Shown: positions 1 to 5,956, counted from the first letter of the stretch. The stretch is DNA of 10,783 bases from Alphaproteobacteria bacterium (GCA_017557925.1 JAFYWO010000086.1:1-10783); one strand, 5' to 3'. Made by a program: numbers and translations. The notes: generated by a model not told the origin, from the letters alone.

Positions 1-1
1 A

Positions 2-235
2 AATGCTAAGCGAAATATGGAGATGATGAAAAGAGGTATCAGAATGTTGAGTTCTGATGAAAGCGTTATTGAAAATATGGAGCAGGCTTTAGGAACCAGA
101 GAAATGATGAAAACTTGTTGTCGTTTGGGAGAGGCTTTGTCTGAAGACAATCCTGTTGCTTTTGGCGGACAAAATAAGACCAATGATGATTGGTCTATGG
201 TTCAATATTTTAGTGAAATGTTTAATCAAATTTAA
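2..235 (+). CDS. C-terminal fragment of a probable capsid scaffold protein (5' end outside window)
   Basis: The frame is open to the left edge of the window: codons before the first ATG (base 17) read Asn-Ala-Lys-Arg-Asn without a stop. The gene therefore most likely starts upstream and only its last 77 or so residues are seen. The visible part is helical and charged, with a segment containing GTREMMKTCCRLGEALSED that resembles the C-terminal region of proteins encoded just before the capsid gene in BPP-1/epsilon15-like podoviruses. The position directly before the major capsid gene fits a scaffold or capsid-assembly protein, which helps the shell close and then leaves it. The stop lies 21 bases before the capsid ATG, so the two are surely co-transcribed. 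Assignment is mainly by position; another small head protein remains possible. Confidence 0.5.
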   Translation, partial: NAKRNMEMMKRGIRMLSSDESVIENMEQALGTREMMKTCCRLGEALSEDNPVAFGGQNKTNDDWSMVQYFSEMFNQI

Positions 236-256
236 TTTTTTTGAAAGGATAATATA
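232..256 (+). promoter_or_regulatory. T-rich translation start region of the capsid gene
   Basis: The scaffold stop codon runs into seven T residues, followed by the Shine-Dalgarno AAAGGA (244-249) seven bases before the capsid ATG. The 11-mer TTAATTTTTTT (232-242) recurs exactly before the cement gene at 1153-1163, again starting at the upstream stop codon. U-rich leaders next to a Shine-Dalgarno site are known to help ribosomal protein S1 bind, which would suit two highly expressed shell genes. In an AT-rich genome a shared T run can also be chance. Confidence 0.45.
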
Positions 257-1156
257 ATGTCTAATACATTAAAAGAAATTGCTAATCAGCTCTCTCATAA
301 GCAAGAGCATTTTGTTAATAGTTTAACCGAAGATTCTCCGATTTTGGATAATATGCGTTTTGAAGCTTCTACACACGGACTTTGGAACGCTTATGAAGAA
401 GTTGCTAAAATTGATGGTGCAGGTTTTGTTGATATTAACCAACCATTGCCTGAAATGGAAGTTGATTCTAATTTGAAGAAAATTGATTTATCTATTTTAG
501 GTGGTGAAATATTTTTACCGGAAGATAAAGGTAGTGTTGTTGGTGTAGGTGAATATTTTTCTAAAAAAGTTCCGGTTTTGTTAAAGCATGCCGGTCAAAC
601 TGCTGAAAAGAAAATTATTTATGATAATTTTATTCCATATGCGGTTTCTAACGGTAAGGCAATCAGTGCAGGTGCCGGAGAAAATTGTTATTCTATGGTT
701 GCAGTAAGATATATTGAAGGAGAAGTTACAGGACTTTATTCTAAACATAATATCGGACGTTATGGTATTCTTGATTCTACTCCTATAAATGGTGGTGCTT
801 TGTATAAAAATGCTAACGGCGTTTTGGGATATGGTCTAAGATTAAAAGGATATATCGGTATGCAGTTGGCTAACCCTGATGCGGTATCCTGTATTGTAAA
901 TATTAACCAAGATAATATTCCTACACCGGAACAAATTGATAATATGTTGGTTGATGCAAAAGCTACCCCTTATTCTACATTTATTTATTGTCATCCAAAA
1001 GTGTTGTCTATGCTTAATCAATACAAGGGAAATATTTTACAAACTTCTTCTCTTGATTTTGATGTTAATAGAAGTTTTATGGCGTGGAATGGTATTCGCT
1101 TTATTACATCTTATAACTTTAATAACGGAACAGAAGAATCTGTTAGAGTGGCTTAA
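257..1156 (+). CDS. Major capsid protein, epsilon15 gp7 / BPP-1 type
   Basis: This 299-residue protein would form the icosahedral shell of the virion. The N terminus (residues 4-35, with TLKEIANQL and SLTEDSPILDNM) follows the pattern of the epsilon15 gp7-like capsid family, where a short helix leads into a conserved 'L.E.NPIL.D' stretch. The middle also matches family order: a strand ending in GEVTGLYS (155-162), a Gly-rich loop with an aspartate, and a Tyr-rich strand GYGLRLKGYIG (191-201) before the segment leading to NIN. A later stretch with TFIYCHPKVLSMLNQY resembles the P-domain/A-domain helix of HK97-fold capsids. It is slightly shorter than the roughly 330 residues usual for the family. 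The start has AAAGGA seven bases upstream. The next gene is the cement protein, as expected. No protease or fused scaffold (delta) domain is visible. Confidence 0.82.
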   Translation: MSNTLKEIANQLSHKQEHFVNSLTEDSPILDNMRFEASTHGLWNAYEEVAKIDGAGFVDINQPLPEMEVDSNLKKIDLSILGGEIFLPEDKGSVVGVGEYFSKKVPVLLKHAGQTAEKKIIYDNFIPYAVSNGKAISAGAGENCYSMVAVRYIEGEVTGLYSKHNIGRYGILDSTPINGGALYKNANGVLGYGLRLKGYIGMQLANPDAVSCIVNINQDNIPTPEQIDNMLVDAKATPYSTFIYCHPKVLSMLNQYKGNILQTSSLDFDVNRSFMAWNGIRFITSYNFNNGTEESVRVA

Positions 1157-1177
1157 TTTTTTTAAGGAATATACAAT

Positions 1178-1552
1178 ATGATAAATAATATTTTGAAAGT
1201 TTATGATGAAGATTTAGCTCGTGGAGATTTATCTTCTTTAACAATTAGCGGAACTAAACCTGTTAGTGTCGGAACAACCGGCGGTGCATTAACCGTTAAT
1301 GTTTTTGCTGATAGTGATGTTAATTTGACAGGTGATGTTAGCATTAGTGTTAAACATGCTGATAGCAAAGACGGAGGTTTTTCTGAGTTTTTTGTTATCA
1401 ATTTAGAAGGGGGAGCTACTTATAAAGATGGTAATTTAATGGCTTCTACTACTATATCTGAAGATGCAAAAGCTTATATGTTGGCAGATGTTACAAGTGC
1501 ATCAGGAAATACCGGAAAAATTCGTGTAACTTTAGGATATTTAGCTAGATAA
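1178..1552 (+). CDS. Capsid cement/decoration protein, Bbp16-like
   Basis: This 124-residue protein has a short helical N terminus (about 1-20) and then mostly beta strands rich in Thr, Ser, Val and Gly, with no cysteine, signal peptide or membrane segment. That composition, the size, and the place immediately after the capsid gene match the cement proteins of BPP-1 (Bbp16) and epsilon15 (gp10), which bind the outside of the shell and brace it against packaged DNA. The pattern of a Thr/Val strand followed by an 'SVKHADSKDGGF' loop and a C-terminal 'RVTLGYLAR' strand is typical of these jelly-roll-like small proteins. The start is 21 bases after the capsid stop with AAGGAA eight bases upstream. 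It is followed by a strong terminator, so the two shell genes can be transcribed to a defined end. Identity is by position and fold pattern rather than strong sequence signature. Confidence 0.68.
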   Translation: MINNILKVYDEDLARGDLSSLTISGTKPVSVGTTGGALTVNVFADSDVNLTGDVSISVKHADSKDGGFSEFFVINLEGGATYKDGNLMASTTISEDAKAYMLADVTSASGNTGKIRVTLGYLAR

Positions 1553-1569
1553 TAGTTAATATTTTTAGG

Positions 1570-1619
1570 CAAAGAGAGAATATTTTGAACAAAGGAAGTT
1601 CTCTCTTTGTTCTTTTTTT
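1570..1619 (+). terminator. Intrinsic terminator after the capsid-cement genes, with two competing stems
   Basis: Two hairpins can form and share their 3' arm. Stem A pairs 1570-1580 (CAAAGAGAGAA) with 1599-1609, 11 perfect base pairs around an 18-base loop. Stem B pairs 1587-1594 (GAACAAAG) with 1605-1612, 8 perfect pairs around a 10-base loop, and is followed at once by seven T residues (1613-1619). Stem B plus the T run is a textbook factor-independent terminator. Stem A would block stem B because both use 1605-1609. A terminator right behind the capsid block is also found in T7 after gene 10. Confidence 0.85.
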
Positions 1620-1620
1620 G

Positions 1621-1648
1621 TTGCAATTTTAAATTTGAGGTGTATAAT
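1621..1648 (+). promoter_or_regulatory. Candidate sigma70-type promoter for the membrane-protein cassette
   Basis: TTGCAA at 1621-1626 (consensus TTGACA) is separated by 16 bases from a perfect TATAAT at 1643-1648. Transcription would begin near 1655 and give a leader of about 90 bases before the first membrane protein. It starts directly after the T run of the terminator, the usual place for the promoter of an inserted cassette. AT-rich DNA gives many chance -10 boxes, so experimental mapping decides. Confidence 0.5.
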
Positions 1649-1700
1649 GAGCAAAGATTATGTTAATGGATATATAGAAGCAATAAAAAGGCGCTTGTGA
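1647..1700 (+). CDS. Possible 17-codon small ORF or remnant (MSKDYVNGYIEAIKRRL)
   Basis: An ATG at 1647 has GAGG (1637-1640) six bases upstream and opens a 17-codon frame that ends in TGA at 1698. The peptide is amphipathic with a basic end. Nothing after the stop continues the frame, because a TAG follows at once, so a simple frameshift is not obvious. It could be a leader peptide, the stub of a gene lost when the cassette was inserted, or chance. Its ATG overlaps the -10 box of the candidate promoter, so a transcript started from that promoter would not contain this start codon; only read-through RNA could express it. Confidence 0.2.
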   Translation: MSKDYVNGYIEAIKRRL

Positions 1701-1743
1701 TAGATTTTTGCGCATAAAATAATAATTTTTAAGGAAATGTTAT

Positions 1744-2112
1744 ATGAAAAAAGATATTGCAATTATGATGAAAAGTTTTGGAAAAGACATTGTTTCTAAT
1801 ATAAGAATTTACATATTAAAGATGTTAGTTTTTTATCCTTTTTGTTTTTTGTTTATTTGGAAAAATGCAGATTTATCAGATTTGCAATATCTTTTTTGTT
1901 GGATTAGCGTTGTTTCAGGAGTGGGGATGTTTTTATTTTTTTATTGTTTGAGGCATAAAAAATGGTATGGTATATGTAGCGGATTACTTATTTTGGGTGC
2001 TATATGGATGTGGGATGATGTTAATAGGTATGATGATTTTGAGTATAAAATGTATTGTTTATCGTATGGCTACGCATGGGACAGTGTGAAAAAAGAGTGT
2101 GTAGGGGATTAA
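1744..2112 (+). CDS. Small three-helix membrane protein with C-terminal CxxxxxxW...C motif (paralogue 1)
   Basis: This 122-residue protein is not recognised. It has a short basic N terminus, then three hydrophobic stretches at about 22-39, 47-69 and 74-90, rich in Phe, Trp, Leu and Ile, and a soluble C-terminal tail. The tail has FEY (99-101), then Cys105, Trp112 followed by Asp, Lys117 and Cys119, so the two cysteines are 13 residues apart and could form a disulfide if the tail faces the periplasm. The next gene encodes a protein with the same layout and the same spacing. AAGGA lies eight bases before the ATG. The gene sits between two terminators, outside the normal head gene order, which suggests an accessory role such as superinfection exclusion, lysis timing or lysogenic conversion; none of these is shown by the sequence. 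A holin is possible by size and three helices. Confidence 0.8.
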   Translation: MKKDIAIMMKSFGKDIVSNIRIYILKMLVFYPFCFLFIWKNADLSDLQYLFCWISVVSGVGMFLFFYCLRHKKWYGICSGLLILGAIWMWDDVNRYDDFEYKMYCLSYGYAWDSVKKECVGD

Positions 2113-2118
2113 GGTATA

Positions 2119-2511
2119 ATGGATATTTTGGGTTGTTTTATAAAATTTGATGGAATTTTGGGGATATTAAAAAAGTTTTTAATTGATTTGATGGCGTGTG
2201 TAAAATTTTTTGTGCTTATGCTTTTATTGGCAGAGGTAGGTTTTATGATATTAACCGGTGGGGATGTATCTTTTATAGTTCGTTTGCTGTATTGTGTGGT
2301 TGTTGTTATTGAGGGATTGTTTTTGTTTTTGGGGTTTTATTATCCTAAATATAAGAGAATTTTTTTCTGTGGTGCTATATGCTTTTTTATTATAGAAAAT
2401 GTTATGAGTTTATATTGTAGTGAATTAAGATGGCATTTTGAATACGAAATATGTGTAGATGTTGATGGGGATTGGAATGATGAATTGAAGGTTTGCGAAA
2501 TTAAAAAATAA
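2119..2511 (+). CDS. Small three-helix membrane protein with C-terminal CxxxxxxW...C motif (paralogue 2)
   Basis: This 130-residue protein is not recognised. Hydrophobic segments lie at about 25-46, 52-74 and 81-100, and a polar tail follows. The tail repeats the plan of the preceding protein: FEY (107-109), Cys112, Trp119 followed by Asn, Lys124 and Cys126, again with exactly 13 residues between the cysteines. This makes the pair likely diverged tandem duplicates although the membrane segments have drifted. The ATG is only six bases after the stop of the first gene; AAGG lies four bases upstream and GGGGA further back, so translation is probably coupled. The two products may form a hetero-oligomer. 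Function is unknown; the position in a cassette bounded by terminators points to a non-structural accessory task. Confidence 0.8.
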   Translation: MDILGCFIKFDGILGILKKFLIDLMACVKFFVLMLLLAEVGFMILTGGDVSFIVRLLYCVVVVIEGLFLFLGFYYPKYKRIFFCGAICFFIIENVMSLYCSELRWHFEYEICVDVDGDWNDELKVCEIKK

Positions 2512-2601
2512 AAGAGGTAAGCCGGTAATATAGGAGATATTTTAGAAAGAAAAGTTTTATTGAGGCTGAGTATTTGGAAAAGTTGTATGGGTTTTAATTC
2601 G

Positions 2602-2627
2602 GGAAAGCTTTGCTTTCCTTTTTTTTT
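2602..2627 (+). terminator. Intrinsic terminator closing the membrane-protein cassette
   Basis: GGAAAGC (2602-2608) pairs perfectly with GCTTTCC (2612-2618) across a three-base TTT loop, and nine T residues follow (2619-2627). This is a compact, canonical factor-independent terminator. It ends at the base before the Shine-Dalgarno AGGAGA (2628-2633) of the adaptor gene, only 13 bases before its ATG. Full termination here would silence the downstream tail and ejection genes, so it must be read through, bypassed by antitermination, or leaky. Confidence 0.85.
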
Positions 2628-2643
2628 AGGAGAAATTGAAATG
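2624..2643 (+). promoter_or_regulatory. Ribosome binding site that decides the adaptor start
   Basis: AGGAGA at 2628-2633 lies seven bases before ATG 2641. A TTG start at 2560 would add 27 residues, but they would be encoded across the terminator hairpin and have no ribosome site, so 2641 is preferred. The 20-base block from 2624 to the ATG is identical at 18 positions to the block before the giant virion gene (5957-5976). Confidence 0.75.
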
Positions 2644-3231
2644 AGTAAAATTGAAATTATTAATAGGGCGCTTATGAAGTTAGGAGAGCCTCCGGTATCT
2701 TCGTTAAATGATGCGCAATTTGGCAGAAGCTATGAGATTATTTATGATGATATGAAGGAATTGTTATTATCTACATATCCGTGGAGATTTTCTGTTGAGA
2801 TGAAATATTTGCCGAGATTAGAGGAAAAATACGGTGATAGGTATATGTATAGGTTACCTAGTGATTGTTTGCTGGTTATTGGGGTTAGAGGTAGCGATAA
2901 AACTGATGTCAGAGATATTTCTTCTCAAAAAGTTGTAGGTTATGAGATTGCTAATAATGCTATTATAACTCATTGTTCTTCTGGTATTATGGCTGAATAT
3001 GTAAAAAATATTGATGATGATATGATGTTTAGTCCGTTATTTCGTGAAGCGTTAGCTTCTAAAATCGGTGCTGAATTAGCTATGAGGATTAGACAATCTC
3101 AATCACTTAAACAAATGCTTGATAATGAATTTTTTATTTTGTTAAGACAGGCGGAATTTAATGATGAGATTATTAAAGATACTGAATTGTTGAAAGACAG
3201 CAGTTGGGTTATGGTTAGAGAATGTTGGTAA
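2641..3231 (+). CDS. Head-to-tail adaptor, T7 gp11 (tail tubular protein A)-like
   Basis: This 196-residue protein matches the gp11/adaptor family, which forms the ring below the portal and joins head to nozzle. Visible family marks are INRALMKLGEPPVSSL (7-22), the helix YDDMKELLLSTYPWRF (35-50) with its near-invariant Pro-Trp, and YMYRLPSDCLLVIGV (68-82). The rest continues with a strand and a long C-terminal helical region. Length agrees with the roughly 200 residues of the family. The start at 2641 has AGGAGA seven bases upstream. A terminator lies immediately before it and an 18-base gap separates it from the next gene. In T7 the next gene encodes the large nozzle protein, but here it is a 62-residue protein. 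Confidence 0.85.
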   Translation: MSKIEIINRALMKLGEPPVSSLNDAQFGRSYEIIYDDMKELLLSTYPWRFSVEMKYLPRLEEKYGDRYMYRLPSDCLLVIGVRGSDKTDVRDISSQKVVGYEIANNAIITHCSSGIMAEYVKNIDDDMMFSPLFREALASKIGAELAMRIRQSQSLKQMLDNEFFILLRQAEFNDEIIKDTELLKDSSWVMVRECW

Positions 3232-3250
3232 AAAATGTTAGGAGATTGTT

Positions 3251-3439
3251 ATGAGTTCTGTTTTTAAAACACCAAAGGTTAGAAAAGTTGAGACTAAAGT
3301 TGTTGAACAAGAAATAGTAGATAATTCTGAAACTGTTTATGAAATGGAGAAAAAACGTAAGAAAAAAATGGGAGCAATCTCACAGTTGATTTCTCGCAAT
3401 AACAGTTATTCTGATGAAAAGATTAAGTTGGGACAATAG
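3251..3439 (+). CDS. Small basic podovirus structural-region protein
   Basis: This 62-residue protein resembles short proteins often encoded near the gp13/gp14-like genes of podoviruses: an N-terminal 'MSSVFKTPK' stretch, a variable linker, a basic run EKKRKKKMG (33-41), and a C terminus ending close to Leu-Gly. It has no membrane segment. AGGAG lies six bases upstream of the ATG. The gap to the next ATG is 19 bases. Its role is unknown to me; it may be a minor virion or assembly protein. The basic cluster could touch DNA, which is inference only. Confidence 0.65.
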   Translation: MSSVFKTPKVRKVETKVVEQEIVDNSETVYEMEKKRKKKMGAISQLISRNNSYSDEKIKLGQ

Positions 3440-3458
3440 TTTTTTGGGGAGTTAAAAG

Positions 3459-3887
3459 ATGATTAGAAAATATAAAATTGGTGATGCAAAAAAAGTTGAT
3501 GTGCAGAAAGAGCAGAAATTGGAAGCTGTTTTGTGGGCAGATAATTTTGATGATATAATTGCCTATAGTTTGGTAGATGCAAAAGGTAAGGTATTAGCGG
3601 TTATGGGGTATAGAATTGTTCAAGACAAAGCAGAGGGGTTTGCTATAATCGGGAAGAAAATCGGTAATAGAATGATTTCTTTTTGCAGGTTTGTAAACAG
3701 GCTTATAAAAATTGAGACGAAAAAAAGAAAAATTGAAAAAGTTTTTGTTACGGTTAAGGATAGTTTCTTTAATGCAAAACGATTGGCAGAAATGTTGGGT
3801 TTTGTGGAAGTAGACAGATTAGATAAGTTTTTTAATAATGAAGATTATGTCTTGATGTTAAGAAAGGAGAGGAGTTATGGCATATAA
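3459..3887 (+). CDS. GNAT-fold-like virion protein, T7 gp13 (internal virion protein A)-like
   Basis: This 142-residue protein has the strand-helix order of a GCN5-related acetyltransferase. A central hairpin 'SLVDAKGKVLAVMGYRI' is followed by helices, and the C-terminal half holds 'AKRLAEMLGFVEVDRLDKFF', the usual 'A..L...LGF..EG......' end of such proteins, before a last strand DYVLMLRK. Phage relatives of this kind sit in the ejection-protein cluster (T7 gp13 and related acyltransferase-like proteins). The acetyl-CoA loop (R/Q-x-x-G-x-G/A) is not evident: the corresponding place reads AIIGKKIGNRM, so enzyme activity is doubtful. GGGGAG lies seven bases before the ATG, and the 3' end overlaps the next gene by 11 bases, which suggests coupled translation. 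A genuine acetyltransferase remains possible. Confidence 0.65.
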   Translation: MIRKYKIGDAKKVDVQKEQKLEAVLWADNFDDIIAYSLVDAKGKVLAVMGYRIVQDKAEGFAIIGKKIGNRMISFCRFVNRLIKIETKKRKIEKVFVTVKDSFFNAKRLAEMLGFVEVDRLDKFFNNEDYVLMLRKERSYGI

Positions 3888-4341
3888 TTTAGCGTTAATC
3901 GTGGGGCTTAAAATTGCTGCCGGTTTTTTGAAGTCTGAACAAGAAAGACAGCAATATAAAGCTATGGCAGCACAAGAACTTCAAAATGCAGAAATTTTGA
4001 GAGAAAATGCGTATTTGACAAGAGTGAGCGGAGCCAAAAATGAGGATATAAGTCGTGCTCAAAACAGGGCTTTTATTGCATCTAATATGGCTATAGCAAG
4101 TGAAGCCGGAATGGCAGAAAGTCCAACAACAATGACTAATCTTGCCATGACGGCAAGTGTGTTGGAACAAAATGTTTTAAATAATAGATTTAAAGTTGAG
4201 AGTGAGGCGGAAAATTATTTGTATCAGGCAAGAGTTAATGAAGAAAATGCCAGAGTTTTGAAAAAGAAGTATAAAAATTCTTTTGCGAGCTCTTTGTTAA
4301 GTTCGGTAAGTTTAGGTTTAATGGAGATGAATAATGAATAA
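3877..4341 (+). CDS. Internal virion/ejection protein, T7 gp14-like
   Basis: This 154-residue, Ala-rich, nearly all-helical protein fits the gp14-like internal core proteins that leave the head before the DNA and form part of the channel through the outer membrane. Typical features are an N-terminal hydrophobic helix (about 3-16), a run of Gln/Ala/Glu heptads, a turn with 'ASEAGMAESPTTMTNLA' (the usual 'a..Gv..sgSp...l'), then a long helix with Glu, Tyr and Ala ending in 'ARVLKKKYKNS' and a short hydrophobic tail. The start overlaps the previous gene by 11 bases and has GGAGAGGAG upstream; the end overlaps the next gene by 8 bases. This close packing suggests fixed ratios of the ejection proteins. 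Confidence comes from both pattern and gene order. Confidence 0.72.
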   Translation: MAYNLALIVGLKIAAGFLKSEQERQQYKAMAAQELQNAEILRENAYLTRVSGAKNEDISRAQNRAFIASNMAIASEAGMAESPTTMTNLAMTASVLEQNVLNNRFKVESEAENYLYQARVNEENARVLKKKYKNSFASSLLSSVSLGLMEMNNE

Positions 4342-5941
4342 AAAAATACAAAGTATAGCCAGTATGCAACGTGGCGGGGCTATGTTGGGTGAGAAAGTAA
4401 ATACGGCATTAAAACCGGTCGGTTTGAAAAGATATATTGCAGGAGGTGAAGTTTTGGGGGCAATTAGCGATATTTTGAAAAAGGGAGCAGAACTTTGGGA
4501 GGAGAAAAATAAAATTGATGAGCAGAGGAATTTTTTAGATACTGATTTATTGCTGAAAAATTACAGAGAAAAGCTTAAGAATAGTTCTTCTTTAGAGGAA
4601 TTTGATATTATTGCCGGTGGTATTGATGATGGAATAAAAGAATATTTTAATAAAAATGATTCAGGGAAGAAATTTTTTAATGAACACGGAGAGGAAATTC
4701 TTAAACTCAACAAACAAGATATTGATAAAATGAGAGTTTCTAAAGAATATGACTTTGGTAAGAATAGTTTGGATATTTTATTAGCGGGTAGTCAAAACTT
4801 GTTACAGGAAGCAACTCCACTTAAGGCTGAGACTTTGTTAAAAAGAGGATATGATGAAATAAATAAAACCAGTTTTTTAACAGATGAAGAAAAAATTGAG
4901 TATAAAAATAAGTTTTTAAGAAACGGTATTTATAGTTTGGCTTTGTCTGATGTAAATATGGCTCGCAGTGAGGCAAAAAAATATAAGGATTATGTTAAAG
5001 AGGATATGTTTAAAAAAATTGATGAGATAGAGAAAATAAAAGTTAAGGAAAAAAGTGATTTGGAAGCTCTAAATAACAGAAAACAATATATGAATAGGTT
5101 GGGAGAGGCTATTGATTTATGGCAAATGAAAGAAAGAGGCGAAATTAAAAAAGCAGAATATAGTGTTTTGTCGTTGGACCATAATGATTATTTGTGGGGT
5201 GACAGAGATGAAAATATTGAAGGTGATGCTTTAAGTAAAGCTTATAAAATTGTCAGAAAATTAAATAGTGGAGAGGATTATTTGCCTCAAGATATAAATG
5301 ATGCTTCTAATTATTTAATGAAAGCCTATAGAGATAAAAAAATAGATTTTGAGGAAGTAGCAAATTTTCAGACACAGTTGTTAGCTCTTGATGTTAATAG
5401 GAAAACCAAAGAAAGGCTTTTAGATAAGGAGATAGATGAATTTTTGGATGGAGTTTTGGGCAATGATAACTTTAATAACAGTTATGAAGCAAAAATTGCA
5501 ATGGAGGAAAAATCCAAAATTGCGTTTAAACTTTATGATGCTTATTACGGAAAGAAAATTGCTTTGTTTCAAGGTTTTTTACAGCAAGGAGGAAGTTTGA
5601 CGCCAAAGGTTGAACGTGTGCTTAAAAAGAAGGCTTTAGATGAGATTAAAGAGGAATTCGGCTATAAAGAAAATGCAGAGGGAAGTTTTGGTGTTGGCGA
5701 GTTAAAGACTGTATTTAGACAATTTTATAATGGGAGTTTGGATAATGAAGTTTGGAAAGAATTTTATAAAAAAGCTCCATTTGTTGAGGATAAAAAAGGT
5801 TTGTTAAAAGATGTTGCAAGAAAGCAGATGAAAAAAGAAATTTTTTATCCTCGTTTTGATAGTTGGGATGAAGTTTTGGAAGCTAATCTTGAACAAGGTG
5901 ATAAATTTTATTTTAGGGGTAGATTGGCTGTCAGAGCATAG
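4334..5941 (+). CDS. Long helical internal virion protein, T7 gp15-like position
   Basis: This 535-residue protein is highly charged, Lys- and Glu-rich and helical throughout, without cysteine clusters, signal peptide or clear membrane segment. The region at about 155-222 (including LLQEATPLKAETLLKRGYDE, then a turn, then ARSEAKKYKDY) shows the repeated 'A...L..G...I......L.......k..f....A......a......' pattern common in large core proteins of podoviruses. An N-terminal stretch 'GGEVLGAISDILKKGAELW' may be an amphipathic entry helix. It starts 8 bases inside the previous gene with GGAG seven bases upstream. Order after the gp14-like gene and before the giant protein matches T7 gp15, a core protein ejected into the periplasm. 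Sequence similarity to T7 itself is not claimed. The stop TAG is followed by a 32-base gap to the next ATG. Confidence 0.62.
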   Translation: MNKKIQSIASMQRGGAMLGEKVNTALKPVGLKRYIAGGEVLGAISDILKKGAELWEEKNKIDEQRNFLDTDLLLKNYREKLKNSSSLEEFDIIAGGIDDGIKEYFNKNDSGKKFFNEHGEEILKLNKQDIDKMRVSKEYDFGKNSLDILLAGSQNLLQEATPLKAETLLKRGYDEINKTSFLTDEEKIEYKNKFLRNGIYSLALSDVNMARSEAKKYKDYVKEDMFKKIDEIEKIKVKEKSDLEALNNRKQYMNRLGEAIDLWQMKERGEIKKAEYSVLSLDHNDYLWGDRDENIEGDALSKAYKIVRKLNSGEDYLPQDINDASNYLMKAYRDKKIDFEEVANFQTQLLALDVNRKTKERLLDKEIDEFLDGVLGNDNFNNSYEAKIAMEEKSKIAFKLYDAYYGKKIALFQGFLQQGGSLTPKVERVLKKKALDEIKEEFGYKENAEGSFGVGELKTVFRQFYNGSLDNEVWKEFYKKAPFVEDKKGLLKDVARKQMKKEIFYPRFDSWDEVLEANLEQGDKFYFRGRLAVRA

Positions 5942-5956
5942 GAATTATTTTTAGTA

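Noticed and set aside
936..1181. Open frame inside the 3' part of the capsid gene
   Set aside because: It lies in another frame of a well-supported capsid gene, has no ribosome site, and its Leu/Ile-rich translation is typical of a shadow frame in AT-rich DNA.
1744..2511. Calling the membrane pair holins
   Set aside because: Size and three helices would fit, but no endolysin or spanin is next to them, the cysteine-bearing tails are unusual for holins, and the location is between head and tail genes. Left as unknown.
2560..2640. Longer adaptor starting at TTG 2560
   Set aside because: The added 27 codons would be encoded across a perfect terminator hairpin and T run and lack a ribosome site, whereas ATG 2641 has AGGAGA at the right distance and the family's N-terminal pattern begins there.
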